Shown here: positions 34,226 through 46,086 of the stretch, one piece after another | How positions within the stretch are numbered: the first letter of the stretch is position 1 | Layout of the letters: every line of letters starts with the position of its first letter | Notes under the pieces: model-generated | Told to the model about the DNA's origin: nothing | Seen by the model: only the letters and a program-made list of their open reading frames with translations | Databases searched by the model: none | Made by a program: the position numbers and the translations under genes | Source of the DNA: an uncultured Opitutia bacterium | GTDB lineage: Bacteria > Verrucomicrobiota > Verrucomicrobiia > Opitutales > Opitutaceae | Length of the DNA: 64,000 nucleotides | Direction: 5' to 3' | Assembly (NCBI GenBank): GCA_937952235.1 | Contig: CALFZM010000282.1 | Coordinates: 1-64,000 of the forward strand

Positions 34226-36126
34226 ACGCCGGGAGCTTCGCCGCGTTCGCCGGAGCCTGGCTGCTCGGCATCCTGCTGGTGGACGCGTTACGCGGTCCCG
34301 GCCCGCGGGCCCGGGGCGACCGCTTGCTCGTGCTCTCGGCCGGCCTGCTGCTCGGGCTGGCCCTGTCGGGCACGCTCTTCTTCGGGGCGAGCTTGCTCAG
34401 TCCCCGCCCCGCCCTCGCCGCCGGCGCCGGCGAGCTGGCCCTGGGACTGATGCTCGGCTGGCGTCGGTGGCGGCGCCCGGGCCCGGTTACCCGTCCGGCC
34501 ACGGGCCGGGCCGGCTCCTCCTGGCTGCGCTGGCTGTTCGCCTCGCTGCTGGCCCAGGCGCTCGTGGTCGCGGTGGTGTGCGGCTGGCGCGCGTATCGGG
34601 CGGAGCCGTACGGCGGCTGGGATGCCTGGGCCATCTGGAATTTCCACGCGCGCGCGATGGGTCAGGCGGGCATGGCGTGGCCGGCCCTGCTGGCGGAGCC
34701 GGCGCTGAGCTGGACGCATCCCGATTATCCCCGGCTGGTGGCGTCGGCGGTGGCCCGGCTCTGGGCGTGGGGCGGAAGCGAGGCGCCGGCGGCGTCGGCC
34801 CTCGTCTCCAGCGCGCTGGCCGCGGGAGGGGCGGGGGTGCTGCTGGCGGTGGCGGCCAGGGTGCGTGGCTGGACGCTTGCCTGCGCGGCCGCGCTCGCGC
34901 TCGTCGGCACGCCGTTCTTCATCACCTTCGCGCCCAACCAGCATGCGGACCTGCCGCTCGCGTCGTACCTGCTGGCTTCCGTGGGTTTCCTTCTCGCCGG
35001 GACCGGCGGCGCCGCCCCTCTCCGCGGCAGCCTGTTTCTCGCGGGGCTGTCGGCTGGCATGGCGGGGTGGACGAAGAACGAGGGCCTGCTGTTCTCGCTG
35101 CTATTCGCCGTGCTCGGGGGAATGGCGGTCGGACGCCGGCATGGCCGGGCGGCCTGTGGCGCGCTGGCTCTCGGCCTCGTCGCGGGCCTCGCGCCCGTGA
35201 CCGTGTTCAAGCTCACGCTCGCGCCGGGCAACGACCTGCTCTCGGCCCCGCTGGGCCCGCGGCTGGCGGGCGTGTTCGACGCGGCTCGGCATCGCACCAT
35301 CCTGGCGGCGCTCGGCCGCGACCTGGCCGGTTTCGGCGAATGGCGCTGGCCGCCGTACGTCGCGCTCGCCCTGCCGTTCCTGGCCTGGGGGCGGCGTCGC
35401 CGGCTGGAAGGGACCGAGCGCACGGTGGGCCCGCTGACCGGCCTCATGCTGGCCGGATACTATGTCGTTTACCTCCTCTCCCCGCAGGACCTCGGCTGGC
35501 ATCTCAACACCTCCCTCGTCCGGCTGCTGCTGCAACTCTGGCCGCTGGCAATCCTGGGCTGGGTGCTGGCCGTGCCGGCGGTGGACGCATCCGAGGCCGC
35601 GCCGGTCCCGACCGGGTCGGTCGGGATGCCGGTGCGGACGGAGCGGCTGCTGGGCGCCGGGCTGGTGCTGGTGAACCTGGGCGTGGCGCTGGCGCTCGGC
35701 ACCGCCCTGGCGCGCCAGCCGGCGGCGCGCGAAGTCGCGCTCGGCCGTGGCGCCGCCGCTGGCGTGACGGTGGCGCTCGGCGAAGGCTGGCACGCACCCG
35801 AGCGGCACGACCGCGACCGCTGGGCGTGGAGCAGCGGCCCGGCGACGCTGTGGGTCTACGCGGCGCAGCGGCCGGGTGCGGCCGTGACGTTGCGCTTTGG
35901 GCTGCGGTCGTCCGGTCGCCGGATCGTGACCGTGACGCAGGATGGGACCTTGCGCTGGCGCGGCGAGGTGGCGGGGGAGCTGGTGCGTGTGGAGTTGCCA
36001 GGATTGTCATGGCCCGGGGGCGTGCTGCCGCTCGCATTCACGACGGACGAGCCGGGCGTCGCCGAGGCGCCCGGCGACGGCGGGCGTGTGCTGGCGTTCG
36101 CCCTTTTCAACGTCGAGGTGCGGTGA
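34222..36126 (+). CDS. GT39-like polytopic membrane glycosyltransferase with C-terminal beta domain
   Basis: 634 residues with about a dozen membrane segments. The first extracytoplasmic loop has YGGWDAWAIWNFHARAMG, resembling the acidic-aromatic loop of dolichyl/polyprenyl-phosphate-mannose protein mannosyltransferases (PMT_2/ArnT superfamily). The C-terminus from about 35780 (GEGWHAPERHDRDRWAWSS ... LRWRGEV ... ALFNVEVR) is homologous by eye to that of the 32202 protein. It would transfer a sugar from a polyprenyl-linked donor outside the inner membrane. It is third in a fully overlapping operon. Confidence 0.75.
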   Translation: MNAGSFAAFAGAWLLGILLVDALRGPGPRARGDRLLVLSAGLLLGLALSGTLFFGASLLSPRPALAAGAGELALGLMLGWRRWRRPGPVTRPATGRAGSSWLRWLFASLLAQALVVAVVCGWRAYRAEPYGGWDAWAIWNFHARAMGQAGMAWPALLAEPALSWTHPDYPRLVASAVARLWAWGGSEAPAASALVSSALAAGGAGVLLAVAARVRGWTLACAAALALVGTPFFITFAPNQHADLPLASYLLASVGFLLAGTGGAAPLRGSLFLAGLSAGMAGWTKNEGLLFSLLFAVLGGMAVGRRHGRAACGALALGLVAGLAPVTVFKLTLAPGNDLLSAPLGPRLAGVFDAARHRTILAALGRDLAGFGEWRWPPYVALALPFLAWGRRRRLEGTERTVGPLTGLMLAGYYVVYLLSPQDLGWHLNTSLVRLLLQLWPLAILGWVLAVPAVDASEAAPVPTGSVGMPVRTERLLGAGLVLVNLGVALALGTALARQPAAREVALGRGAAAGVTVALGEGWHAPERHDRDRWAWSSGPATLWVYAAQRPGAAVTLRFGLRSSGRRIVTVTQDGTLRWRGEVAGELVRVELPGLSWPGGVLPLAFTTDEPGVAEAPGDGGRVLAFALFNVEVR

Positions 36127-36202
36127 GGCCCATTCGCGGCGTGCCACGTTCGCTCAGCGGGAACGCTGAGAGCGCCTCAAGCAAAAGGTAGCCGATCAGG
36201 GC

Positions 36203-36293
36203 GGGATCCGAAACGCAAAGACGCGAAGGAGAGCAAAGACTCGCGAAGGAAAACGTGGCGAAACTTCGCGTTCCTTTGCGACTGTGCGTTTAG
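36203..36293. repeat. Imperfect palindrome (GAAACGCAAAGACGCGAAG family)
   Basis: The left arm 36209-36243 pairs with the reverse complement of 36261-36293 (about 26 of 33 positions). It shares its left arm with 25838-25875 and is compositionally related to the 6702-6770 palindrome. Confidence 0.65.
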
Positions 36294-36344
36294 GTTTGGG
36301 CTACAGAACCATTGAATCTGCCATAGCCGGGCTCATGCCGTCGC

Positions 36345-36420
36345 GGTGGAGCCGCCTGTCCCCAGTCGGCTGGCATGCGACGGACCGGTTCATAGCGGCT
36401 TGAGGACAAGCCGCTCCACC
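36345..36420. repeat. REPIN-like double-hairpin repeat, copy D (inverted)
   Basis: 76 bp bounded by GGTGGAGC and GCTCCACC, opposite in orientation to copy A. Read on the minus strand it also keeps the outer flanks of copy A (TCAGCC... before, GGCAT...CCGGC after). Confidence 0.85.
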
Positions 36421-36473
36421 CTTCAGGCGGCCAAGCTCAGGGCTGATCTGAAGACCGACTGGATCGTGCCGGC

Positions 36474-37553
36474 TCAGCGCGCGGGCAGTTCGAACCAGAA
36501 GACGCTGCCGCGCCCGTCGGGAAACTCGGCGCCGACGCGGCCGGATTGCGTCTCGATCAGGTGTTTCACGATGGCGAGCCCGAGGCCGTTGCTTTCCTCG
36601 CCGCCCGTCGGCCGCGGCGAGAGGCGGGCGTGCTCCTGGAAGAGCTGACCGCGTTCCGCGGCGGGCACGCCCGGACCCGTGTCCTGGACCTCGACGCGGA
36701 TGTGGTCTTCCACGAGCCGCGTGCGCAGCGTCACGCTGCCTTCGTGCGGCGTGAACTTGAGCGCGTTGGTGGTGAGATTGGTGAAGGCCTGATAGGTCAG
36801 CATCGCGTCGCAGCGGGCGGACGGCAGGCCCTCGGCCAGCTCGGTGACGAGCGCGATCCGCTTGCGCTCCGCGGCCGCGCCGTGCTGGCGCACGATCGCC
36901 TGGCCGAGCACGTTGAGGTCGACGCGGCCGCCCGCGGCGCCGCCGGTCGTCGGCATCCGCAGGTCGAGGAACGTGTCGATGATCCGGCGCATCTGGGCCG
37001 CGGACTCGGAAATGTTGTCGAGCGCCCGTCCGAGGGCGGGACCCGCGGTGGCGGCGGCGGTCTGGCGGCGCGCGAGATCGGCCGCCATGAGGATGAGGAA
37101 AAGCGGATTGCGCAGGTCATGGCCGGCCATCCGCATGAAGCGCTCCTTGAGCGCGAGCTGGGACTCGAGTTCGCGCCGGAGGCGGCGGAGCGTGAGGTGG
37201 GTGCGGACGCGTGCGAGTGCCTCCTCGTGCGCGATCGGCTTGGCCAGGTAGTCGACGCCGCCGGCGGCAAACGCCTTCACCTTGTCCGAGGTCTCGTGCA
37301 GCGCCGTCATGAACAGCACGGGAATGTCGCGCGTCTTCGCGCGTTCCTTCAGCCGGCGGCACGTCTCGAAACCGTCGATTCCCGGCATCATCACGTCGAG
37401 GAGGATGAGGTCCGGCTGCGACTGGGCCGTCTGGGCGAGCGCCTCCTCCCCGTCCTCCGCGACCATGAGCCGGTAGCCGGCGCCGCCCAGCGTTTCGACC
37501 AGGACGCCCAGGTTGGCGGGCGTGTCGTCGACGATGAGGATGGTTTCGGGCAT
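36474..37553 (-). CDS. Response regulator-histidine kinase fusion (REC-HisKA-HATPase)
   Basis: A 359-residue soluble protein. The receiver is residues 3-120 with Asp53 (LILLDVMMPGIDG) and Lys105 (YLAKP). HisKA is ~130-200 with His145 in MAGHDLRNP, a variant of the usual SHELRTP. HATPase has N-box Asn263 (LTTNALKF), DTGPGVP and NGLGLAIVKH. The order REC first, kinase second is that of intermediate phosphorelay proteins. The start lies 50 bp after the stop of the PAS-GAF hybrid kinase, so the two may form one relay. No DNA-binding output is present. Confidence 0.92.
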   Translation of the reverse strand: MPETILIVDDTPANLGVLVETLGGAGYRLMVAEDGEEALAQTAQSQPDLILLDVMMPGIDGFETCRRLKERAKTRDIPVLFMTALHETSDKVKAFAAGGVDYLAKPIAHEEALARVRTHLTLRRLRRELESQLALKERFMRMAGHDLRNPLFLILMAADLARRQTAAATAGPALGRALDNISESAAQMRRIIDTFLDLRMPTTGGAAGGRVDLNVLGQAIVRQHGAAAERKRIALVTELAEGLPSARCDAMLTYQAFTNLTTNALKFTPHEGSVTLRTRLVEDHIRVEVQDTGPGVPAAERGQLFQEHARLSPRPTGGEESNGLGLAIVKHLIETQSGRVGAEFPDGRGSVFWFELPAR

Positions 37554-37603
37554 GGCCGGCGGTATTGGTTTCGTGAATGCGCAGTCGGTCGCGGCGTCCG
37601 GCC

Positions 37604-41332
<3,729 letters not shown>

Positions 41333-41342
41333 AAGGGCGGCG

Positions 41343-41543
41343 TCAGCTGACGGAGGCGCCGGCGCCGGACGGCGCAGCGGGTCGTTCCGCCGCCTGCGCG
41401 CTGACCGAGAACGCCACGAGCAGCGCGCCGATGGCGGCCACCGTGCGGCGCGCGCCGGGCGTCAGTCCGGCGGCGGGCCGGGGGAAGATCGCGCCGCGCC
41501 CGAGCCGGCGGGTGCGGAGCGGCGGAAGCAGGGCGCGGGTCAT
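41343..41543 (-). CDS. Tiny exported or membrane protein, possible
   Basis: 66 residues starting MTRALLPPLRTRRLGRGAIF. A basic N-terminus precedes a single hydrophobic segment, TVAAIGALLVAFSVSAQAAE (~34-53), which looks like a signal peptide with an AQA-AE cleavage site. The mature remainder is only ~14 residues. The stop is 10 bp before the hybrid-kinase start. No homologue is known to me. It could be a leader peptide or a chance frame. Confidence 0.45.
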   Translation of the reverse strand: MTRALLPPLRTRRLGRGAIFPRPAAGLTPGARRTVAAIGALLVAFSVSAQAAERPAAPSGAGASVS

Positions 41544-41560
41544 GGGCGGCGGACGGGCGC

Positions 41561-41794
41561 TCAGGCCGCCAGCGGGTGATTCTCGCCGCGGGAGGGCGGA
41601 CGCGTGCCCGAGGCATCGGGCCGGGGCGCGAGCCGCGGCAGCCGCACGCGCCGCCGGCGCTGCACGTAGTCGAGATGGACGATGGCGCCAAGGGCGGCGG
41701 TGAAGAGCAGCGTGCCGGAGGCGGCGACGCTGAAGGGAAGGGCGGCGGCCGCGGCGAGGGCGGCGACGAGGGCGGGAACAGGGAGCGAGTTCAT
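41561..41794 (-). CDS. Small membrane protein
   Basis: 77 residues starting MNSLPVPALVAALAAAAALP. Two hydrophobic stretches (~4-24 and ~26-40) precede a basic, proline-rich tail ending PSRGENHPLAA. The pattern is that of small Opitutaceae membrane proteins of unknown function; this is recollection and not a search. It lies upstream of the kinase genes on the same strand and is divergent from the NarL-type regulator. Confidence 0.6.
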   Translation of the reverse strand: MNSLPVPALVAALAAAAALPFSVAASGTLLFTAALGAIVHLDYVQRRRRVRLPRLAPRPDASGTRPPSRGENHPLAA

Positions 41795-41930
41795 GCGGAC
41801 CATGCGGATTGAGTTGAGCGGCGATGATGCCACGCCGCGCGGGCGCGCACCATGGGCCGGCGGGACTGGGCCGATCGGCCCGGGGTGCCGTGGCTTTACT
41901 TCGAGGCCGCCACCCGCACGCTTCGCCCGT

Positions 41931-42557
41931 GTGAAACGGATTCTCGTGATCGACGACGACGCCCGGCTGCGCGAGCATTACCGGGAGCTGCTCAAGCTCG
42001 ACGGCTACGACGTGATGGAGGCGCGCAACGGGCGCGAGGGCGTCGAGCGGGCGCGCAAGGATGCCCCCGATCTCGTGCTTTGCGACATCACCATGCCCGA
42101 GATGAACGGCCACCGCGTGCTGGAGACGCTGCGCGCCGAGCCGCGCCTGGCGCACGTGCCCTTCGTGTTCCTGACCGGCTGGAGCGAACAGGAGGATATC
42201 CGCACCGGCATGAACCTCGGCGCCGACGATTATCTCACCAAGCCGGTCGAGCCCGCCGAGCTGCTGTCCTCGATCCGCGCCCGGCTGCGGCGCGCCGAGC
42301 TGGCCGCCGCCGCGCCCGGCCGGAGGGCCCAGCGCGCGGGCGAAGCCCAGCCGTCCGAACTCGAGTCGCTCGGCCTCACGCCACGCGAGGCGGAGGTGCT
42401 GTTCTGGGTCTCGCGCGGCAAGACCAACGACGAGATCGCCACCGTCCTCGGCATCGGCCTCACCACGGTGAAGAAGCACCTCGAGAGCACGTATTCGAAA
42501 CTTGGAGTCGAGAACCGCACCACCGCCGCCGCCATGGCGCTGGAGCACCTCGGCTGA
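41931..42557 (+). CDS. NarL/FixJ-family response regulator
   Basis: 208 residues from the GTG at 41931. The receiver is ~1-118 with phospho-Asp52 (LVLCDITMPEMNG), the Asp-Asp pair at 8-10 and the conserved YLTKP lysine. A LuxR-type HTH occupies ~145-205 (LGLTPREAEVLFWVSRGKTNDEIATVLGIGLTTVKKHLESTYSKLG). It is likely a DNA-binding output for one of the adjacent kinases, which are transcribed divergently. GTG is chosen because the receiver strand begins at once (VKRILVIDDD). Confidence 0.92.
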   Translation: MKRILVIDDDARLREHYRELLKLDGYDVMEARNGREGVERARKDAPDLVLCDITMPEMNGHRVLETLRAEPRLAHVPFVFLTGWSEQEDIRTGMNLGADDYLTKPVEPAELLSSIRARLRRAELAAAAPGRRAQRAGEAQPSELESLGLTPREAEVLFWVSRGKTNDEIATVLGIGLTTVKKHLESTYSKLGVENRTTAAAMALEHLG

Positions 42558-42636
42558 CGGGCCCACCTCCTTCGGGTCATCTTTCCCGGCTTGCCGGCGG
42601 CGGGCCGACGGGGCCGACTGGGCGCCTCGTCTCCCC

Positions 42637-43323
42637 ATGAAGCTCACCCTGTTCTCCACCCTCGCCACCCTCGCCGCCCTTGCGTTCGCCCCCTTTGGCT
42701 CCGGAGCGGAGCGCACCCCGGAACCCTCCATCGGCTGGGTCTCTCTCTTCAATGGCCGCGACCTCGCGAACTGGGTGAAGGTCGGCAGCGAAAAGTGGGA
42801 GGTCGAGCAGGGCGCGATCCACGGCCAGGGCGTCACCGGCCAGTACGGCTACCTGCGCACGGAGAGGAAGTATCGCGATTTCCATCTCTCGCTCCGGTTC
42901 AAGTGCGATGCCGACGGGAACAGCGGCGTCTTCTACCACGCGGACTTCGCGCCGAATTCCGTCAGCATCACCCAGGGGATCCAGGTCGAGATCGACCGCA
43001 CGATCGGCAAGCACACCGGCGGACTCTACGGCGACGGCCGCCGCTGGATCGCCTGGCCCGCGCCGGAGCACGAGACGGTCATCCGGCCCCACGACTGGAA
43101 CGACCTCCTGATCAAGGTGGAGGGCAACCGCACCGTGGTGCGACTCAACGGCGTCGTCGTGCTCGATTTCACCGACCCCGCGCCGAAGTCCTTCGACGGC
43201 TACATCGCGCTCCAGCTCCACTCGGGCACGCTCGGCAACATGTGGTTCAAGGACATCTTCGTGCGCAGTCTAGACCAGGACCGCGCGCCCGCGCCGGCGC
43301 CCGCGGCGACGAAGAAGAAATGA
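42637..43323 (+). CDS. DUF1080 (3-keto-disaccharide hydrolase) family protein
   Basis: 228 residues with a Sec signal (MKLTLFSTLATLAALAFAPF, cut near GSGA). The LFNGRDLANWVKVG opening, GNSGVFYHAD and IQVEIDR strands and the late LQLHSGTLGNMWFKDIFVR are the family signature, a concanavalin-like sandwich. Characterised members cleave or hydrate 3-keto-glycosides. It ends in a Lys-rich tail (ATKKK). A second paralogue is at 49599, and exported Gfo/Idh/MocA proteins in the window could make the 3-keto substrates. Confidence 0.9.
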   Translation: MKLTLFSTLATLAALAFAPFGSGAERTPEPSIGWVSLFNGRDLANWVKVGSEKWEVEQGAIHGQGVTGQYGYLRTERKYRDFHLSLRFKCDADGNSGVFYHADFAPNSVSITQGIQVEIDRTIGKHTGGLYGDGRRWIAWPAPEHETVIRPHDWNDLLIKVEGNRTVVRLNGVVVLDFTDPAPKSFDGYIALQLHSGTLGNMWFKDIFVRSLDQDRAPAPAPAATKKK

Positions 43324-43350
43324 CGCCGGCCGCCGGGCCCCGAGCCCCGC

Positions 43351-43368
43351 GGCGGGCTTGAACCCGCC
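43351..43368. terminator. Hairpin between convergent DUF1080 and M28 genes
   Basis: GGCGGG-CTTGAA-CCCGCC, a perfect 6-bp stem ending in the M28 stop codon. No T-tract is present. Confidence 0.4.
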
Positions 43369-45008
43369 TAGCGTTGCGGCCGGTCGGTCTCCGACCCGAA
43401 CCGCGTGCCGAAGAAATCGCCGGGGTTCCACTGCGGCGGCTGCGGGTCCTCGGCGACGCGGCGCGTGACATCGGCGGCCAGCCGAGCCAGCGCCGCGGCG
43501 GACGGCCAGTCGATCGGCTGCGAAAGGTCGTCGGACGGCTGGTGGTACCGGTTCTTCCGGAAATCCGCCTCCAGCGCCTCGATGTCCGGCCCGCCGGGCG
43601 CACCGCGGTGTCCGCTTTTCAGATACAATGCCGGCACGCCCGTGCGCACGAAGGCGTACTGGTCGCTGCGGACAAAGATCACTTCCTCGGGCTTCGGGTC
43701 GTCGCTCACCGAGAAGCCCTGGTGGGCGGCAGCGGCGGCGAGCACGCGGCCCAGCGACGAGTGGGCGGCCCCGAAGCCGATCACGTCGCGCACGGGGGCG
43801 AGGAGCACGGGCATGTCCAGGTTGAGATTGGCGGCGAACCGCCGCACGCGCGCCGGCGGGTGGCGGGAGAGATGATACGCGCCGAGCAGGCCCTTCTCCT
43901 CCGCCGTCAGCGCGGCGATCAGCACCGGACGCCGCAGGCGGGGGCCGGTGGCGATCTCCTCCGCGACCGCCAGCACGATCGCGGTGCCGACGGCGTTGTC
44001 CAGGGCGCCGTTGTAGATCGTGTCGCCTTTCACCGCCTGGCCGATGCCGAGGTGGTCGAGGTGGCAGGTGAGCACCAGCGGATCGCGGGCAAGCGCGGGA
44101 TCGGTGCCCGGCAGCCACCCCAGGACGTTCGCGCTCGTCGTATCGCCGACCTCGGCCCGGCCCGCCAGCGTCACCTCGAGGTCCAGCGCGAACGCCTGCG
44201 GCTCGCCGCGCTCCGAGGCGGCGAACACCGCCGCGATCCCGGGCGTGCCGGCGCCGAAGAACGCCTCGGCGGCCGCGCGGCTCACGCTGGCCGACGCCCG
44301 CAGTTCGGGAAACGCCTCGAACAGCGAACCGTCGGGCTCGATCAGTCGCATGGTCGGAAACCGGCCGCGGCTCACCTGGATCGCCCACGGCGTGCGTCGC
44401 TCCTCGGCCGGGGTCTCCAGCGAGATGACGCCCACCGCGCCGCGCGCGGCGAGTTCGGCGCTCTTGCTGCGGGAATAATGGGCGCGGGCGGTCGACGGCA
44501 GCTTCGTCGGCGAACCCGCCAGGATCACGGCGATCTTGCCGCGGACGTCGACGCCTCCCGCGAAATCGTCGTAGCCGAATTCCGGCGCCGAGATGCCGAA
44601 GCCGACGAACACGGCCGGCGCGGTGACCTCCGCGGCGGTGGCGCCGGCGGCCGGGCGCACGATGGTCTCGTTGACGTTGGCGAGCGTGCGCTCGGTGCCG
44701 CCGCGCCGCAGCACGAGCCGGCCGGCGTCGCGGTCGAGCCGCGACTCGCGCAGCCGGATCGGCTGGAGGTAGCCGTCGATGCCCGCGGACTCGAAGCCGA
44801 GCCGGTAGAATTGCGCCGACACGTAGGCCATGGCCAGCGCGTGGCCGCGGGTGCCGGCGGCGCGACCCTCGAGCAGGTCGTCGGCCAGGAAGGTCGTGTG
44901 CGCACGGATACGACGCTCGCGCAGGACATCGGCGTCGTCGGCGTGCAGAGGCGTGGCGGCGAGGAGAAGCCCGCCGAGAGCGAGGAGGGCAGGAAGGGGC
45001 GTCCGCAT
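43368..45008 (-). CDS. M28-family zinc aminopeptidase with PA-type insert
   Basis: 546 residues with a Sec signal (MRTPLPALLALGGLLLAATPLHA). A protease-associated insert lies around 120-270. Metal ligands are visible in order: TCHLDHLG (His and Asp), GALDNAVGT (Asp), TAEEKGLLG (catalytic and ligand Glu), NLDMP (Asp) and NRYHQPSDD (His). This is a complete M28 di-zinc set. It should remove N-terminal residues from peptides in the periplasm. ATG 45008 is preferred because it starts the signal peptide, although the frame continues upstream. Confidence 0.93.
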   Translation of the reverse strand: MRTPLPALLALGGLLLAATPLHADDADVLRERRIRAHTTFLADDLLEGRAAGTRGHALAMAYVSAQFYRLGFESAGIDGYLQPIRLRESRLDRDAGRLVLRRGGTERTLANVNETIVRPAAGATAAEVTAPAVFVGFGISAPEFGYDDFAGGVDVRGKIAVILAGSPTKLPSTARAHYSRSKSAELAARGAVGVISLETPAEERRTPWAIQVSRGRFPTMRLIEPDGSLFEAFPELRASASVSRAAAEAFFGAGTPGIAAVFAASERGEPQAFALDLEVTLAGRAEVGDTTSANVLGWLPGTDPALARDPLVLTCHLDHLGIGQAVKGDTIYNGALDNAVGTAIVLAVAEEIATGPRLRRPVLIAALTAEEKGLLGAYHLSRHPPARVRRFAANLNLDMPVLLAPVRDVIGFGAAHSSLGRVLAAAAAHQGFSVSDDPKPEEVIFVRSDQYAFVRTGVPALYLKSGHRGAPGGPDIEALEADFRKNRYHQPSDDLSQPIDWPSAAALARLAADVTRRVAEDPQPPQWNPGDFFGTRFGSETDRPQR

Positions 45009-45056
45009 CGGTCGACGAAAACAGGGCCGGGGCGCAGCGGCAAGTAATCGGAGAAA

Positions 45057-45124
45057 TCTCGCGAGAAGGCGCCGAGGCGCGGAGAAAGACATCCGCGGCG
45101 TTTCCCTGCGCCTCCGCGCGATTC
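45057..45124. repeat. Imperfect palindrome upstream of the M28 gene
   Basis: AATCTCGCGAGAAGGCGCCG... pairs loosely with ...CTGCGCCTCCGCGCGATT. It is similar in style to the 36203 palindrome, less well conserved. Confidence 0.4.
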
Positions 45125-45148
45125 TGCCGTTCCTCCGGCCGCGCCGGC

Positions 45149-46075
45149 TCACGCTGCGGGAGCAGCCGGCGGCGCGAGCAGCCGGTCGCACAGCGCGATC
45201 AACCGTGCCCGCAGCGGTTCGCCGCGGGTGGCGAAGCCGCGCTGGTGCTCTTCGTACTCCGCCCGGCCCGCGGCGGTTTCGATCGCGATAGGCGCGAACC
45301 CGAGGGCGCGCAGGTCGTAGGGGCTCGCGCGCATGTCGACCTCACGGATGTCGCGCGCGAGTTCGAAGCAGTCCGAGATCAGCTCCGCCGGCGTGTACGG
45401 CGCGAGTTTGAACGCCCATTTGTACAGGTCCATGTTGGCGTGCAGGCAGCCGCGCTGCTCGAGCTGGGCGACATCGGTTCGCGTCGGTTGCAGGCGGTTC
45501 AACGGCCGGGCGGGGGCGGTGAAAAAGCGAAACGCATCGAAGTGCGAACACGCGAGAGTCGACGCCTCGACGATGCGGGCGAGTTCCCCGGCAGGATGGC
45601 GCAGCGGCCAGGCGTGATGACGAAGTTCCTCCGGCGTCTGCCGGTAGACCATCGCCCATTCGTGCAGCCCGTGGCAGCCGAAAAACGCCGGCCGCGACTG
45701 CATCCCCCGGAGCAGGCCGCGCAACCACCCGACGAATTCGCGGCGCGCGGTCGGAAGCGAAGCCGGATCGAGTCGCACGACCCGCGTTCCGTCGGCCTCG
45801 ATGGCGGCGCGGTACTCCGGCCAGCGGAGGAAGGGAGCGGCGCTTTCGCCGGCGAGGCCGAGATCCGGTCCCGGGTGCCAGCGACGCAGCCAGGCAGGGC
45901 GAAACGCGTAGTACGTGAACAGGAAGTCGTAGACCGGGTGCTTTTCCCCGCGGGCGACCCGCGCCTGATGCGGATCGGTCCACGCGCGAACGCGCGCCTC
46001 GTGCGCCGCCTGCCGCGCGTGCCACTCCGCCTCCGGCAGGAGCGCGAGCGGAAGGTTCGCGACGGGTGCAGGCAT
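45149..46075 (-). CDS. Conserved protein, often labelled 3-methyladenine DNA glycosylase
   Basis: 308 residues, cytoplasmic, with no signal. The HPVYDFLFTYYAFRPAWLRRWHPG block and GLHEWAMVYRQTPEELRHHAWPLR are features of a widespread bacterial family that databases sometimes call 3-methyladenine DNA glycosylase. I see no helix-hairpin-helix or known glycosylase active site, so the name should not be trusted. Many conserved His, Cys and Asp residues (for example TLACSHFDAFRFF) hint at a metal site. It starts 11 bp after the amidohydrolase gene and is probably co-transcribed with it. Confidence 0.7.
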   Translation of the reverse strand: MPAPVANLPLALLPEAEWHARQAAHEARVRAWTDPHQARVARGEKHPVYDFLFTYYAFRPAWLRRWHPGPDLGLAGESAAPFLRWPEYRAAIEADGTRVVRLDPASLPTARREFVGWLRGLLRGMQSRPAFFGCHGLHEWAMVYRQTPEELRHHAWPLRHPAGELARIVEASTLACSHFDAFRFFTAPARPLNRLQPTRTDVAQLEQRGCLHANMDLYKWAFKLAPYTPAELISDCFELARDIREVDMRASPYDLRALGFAPIAIETAAGRAEYEEHQRGFATRGEPLRARLIALCDRLLAPPAAPAA

Positions 46076-46086
46076 GGCGGGCGGGC

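Larger units (their letters stand above)
36127..36473. other. 347-bp convergent intergenic region made of repeats
   Basis: No gene is visible. It contains a palindromic GAAACGCAAAGACGCGAAG repeat (36203-36293) and a REPIN copy (36345-36420). The same pair of elements occurs in the same order at 25838-25956. Confidence 0.7.

Noticed and set aside
45149..46075. Confident DNA-repair role for the 3-methyladenine glycosylase-labelled protein
   Set aside because: No glycosylase fold motif or catalytic residue could be identified; the name is treated as a database label only.
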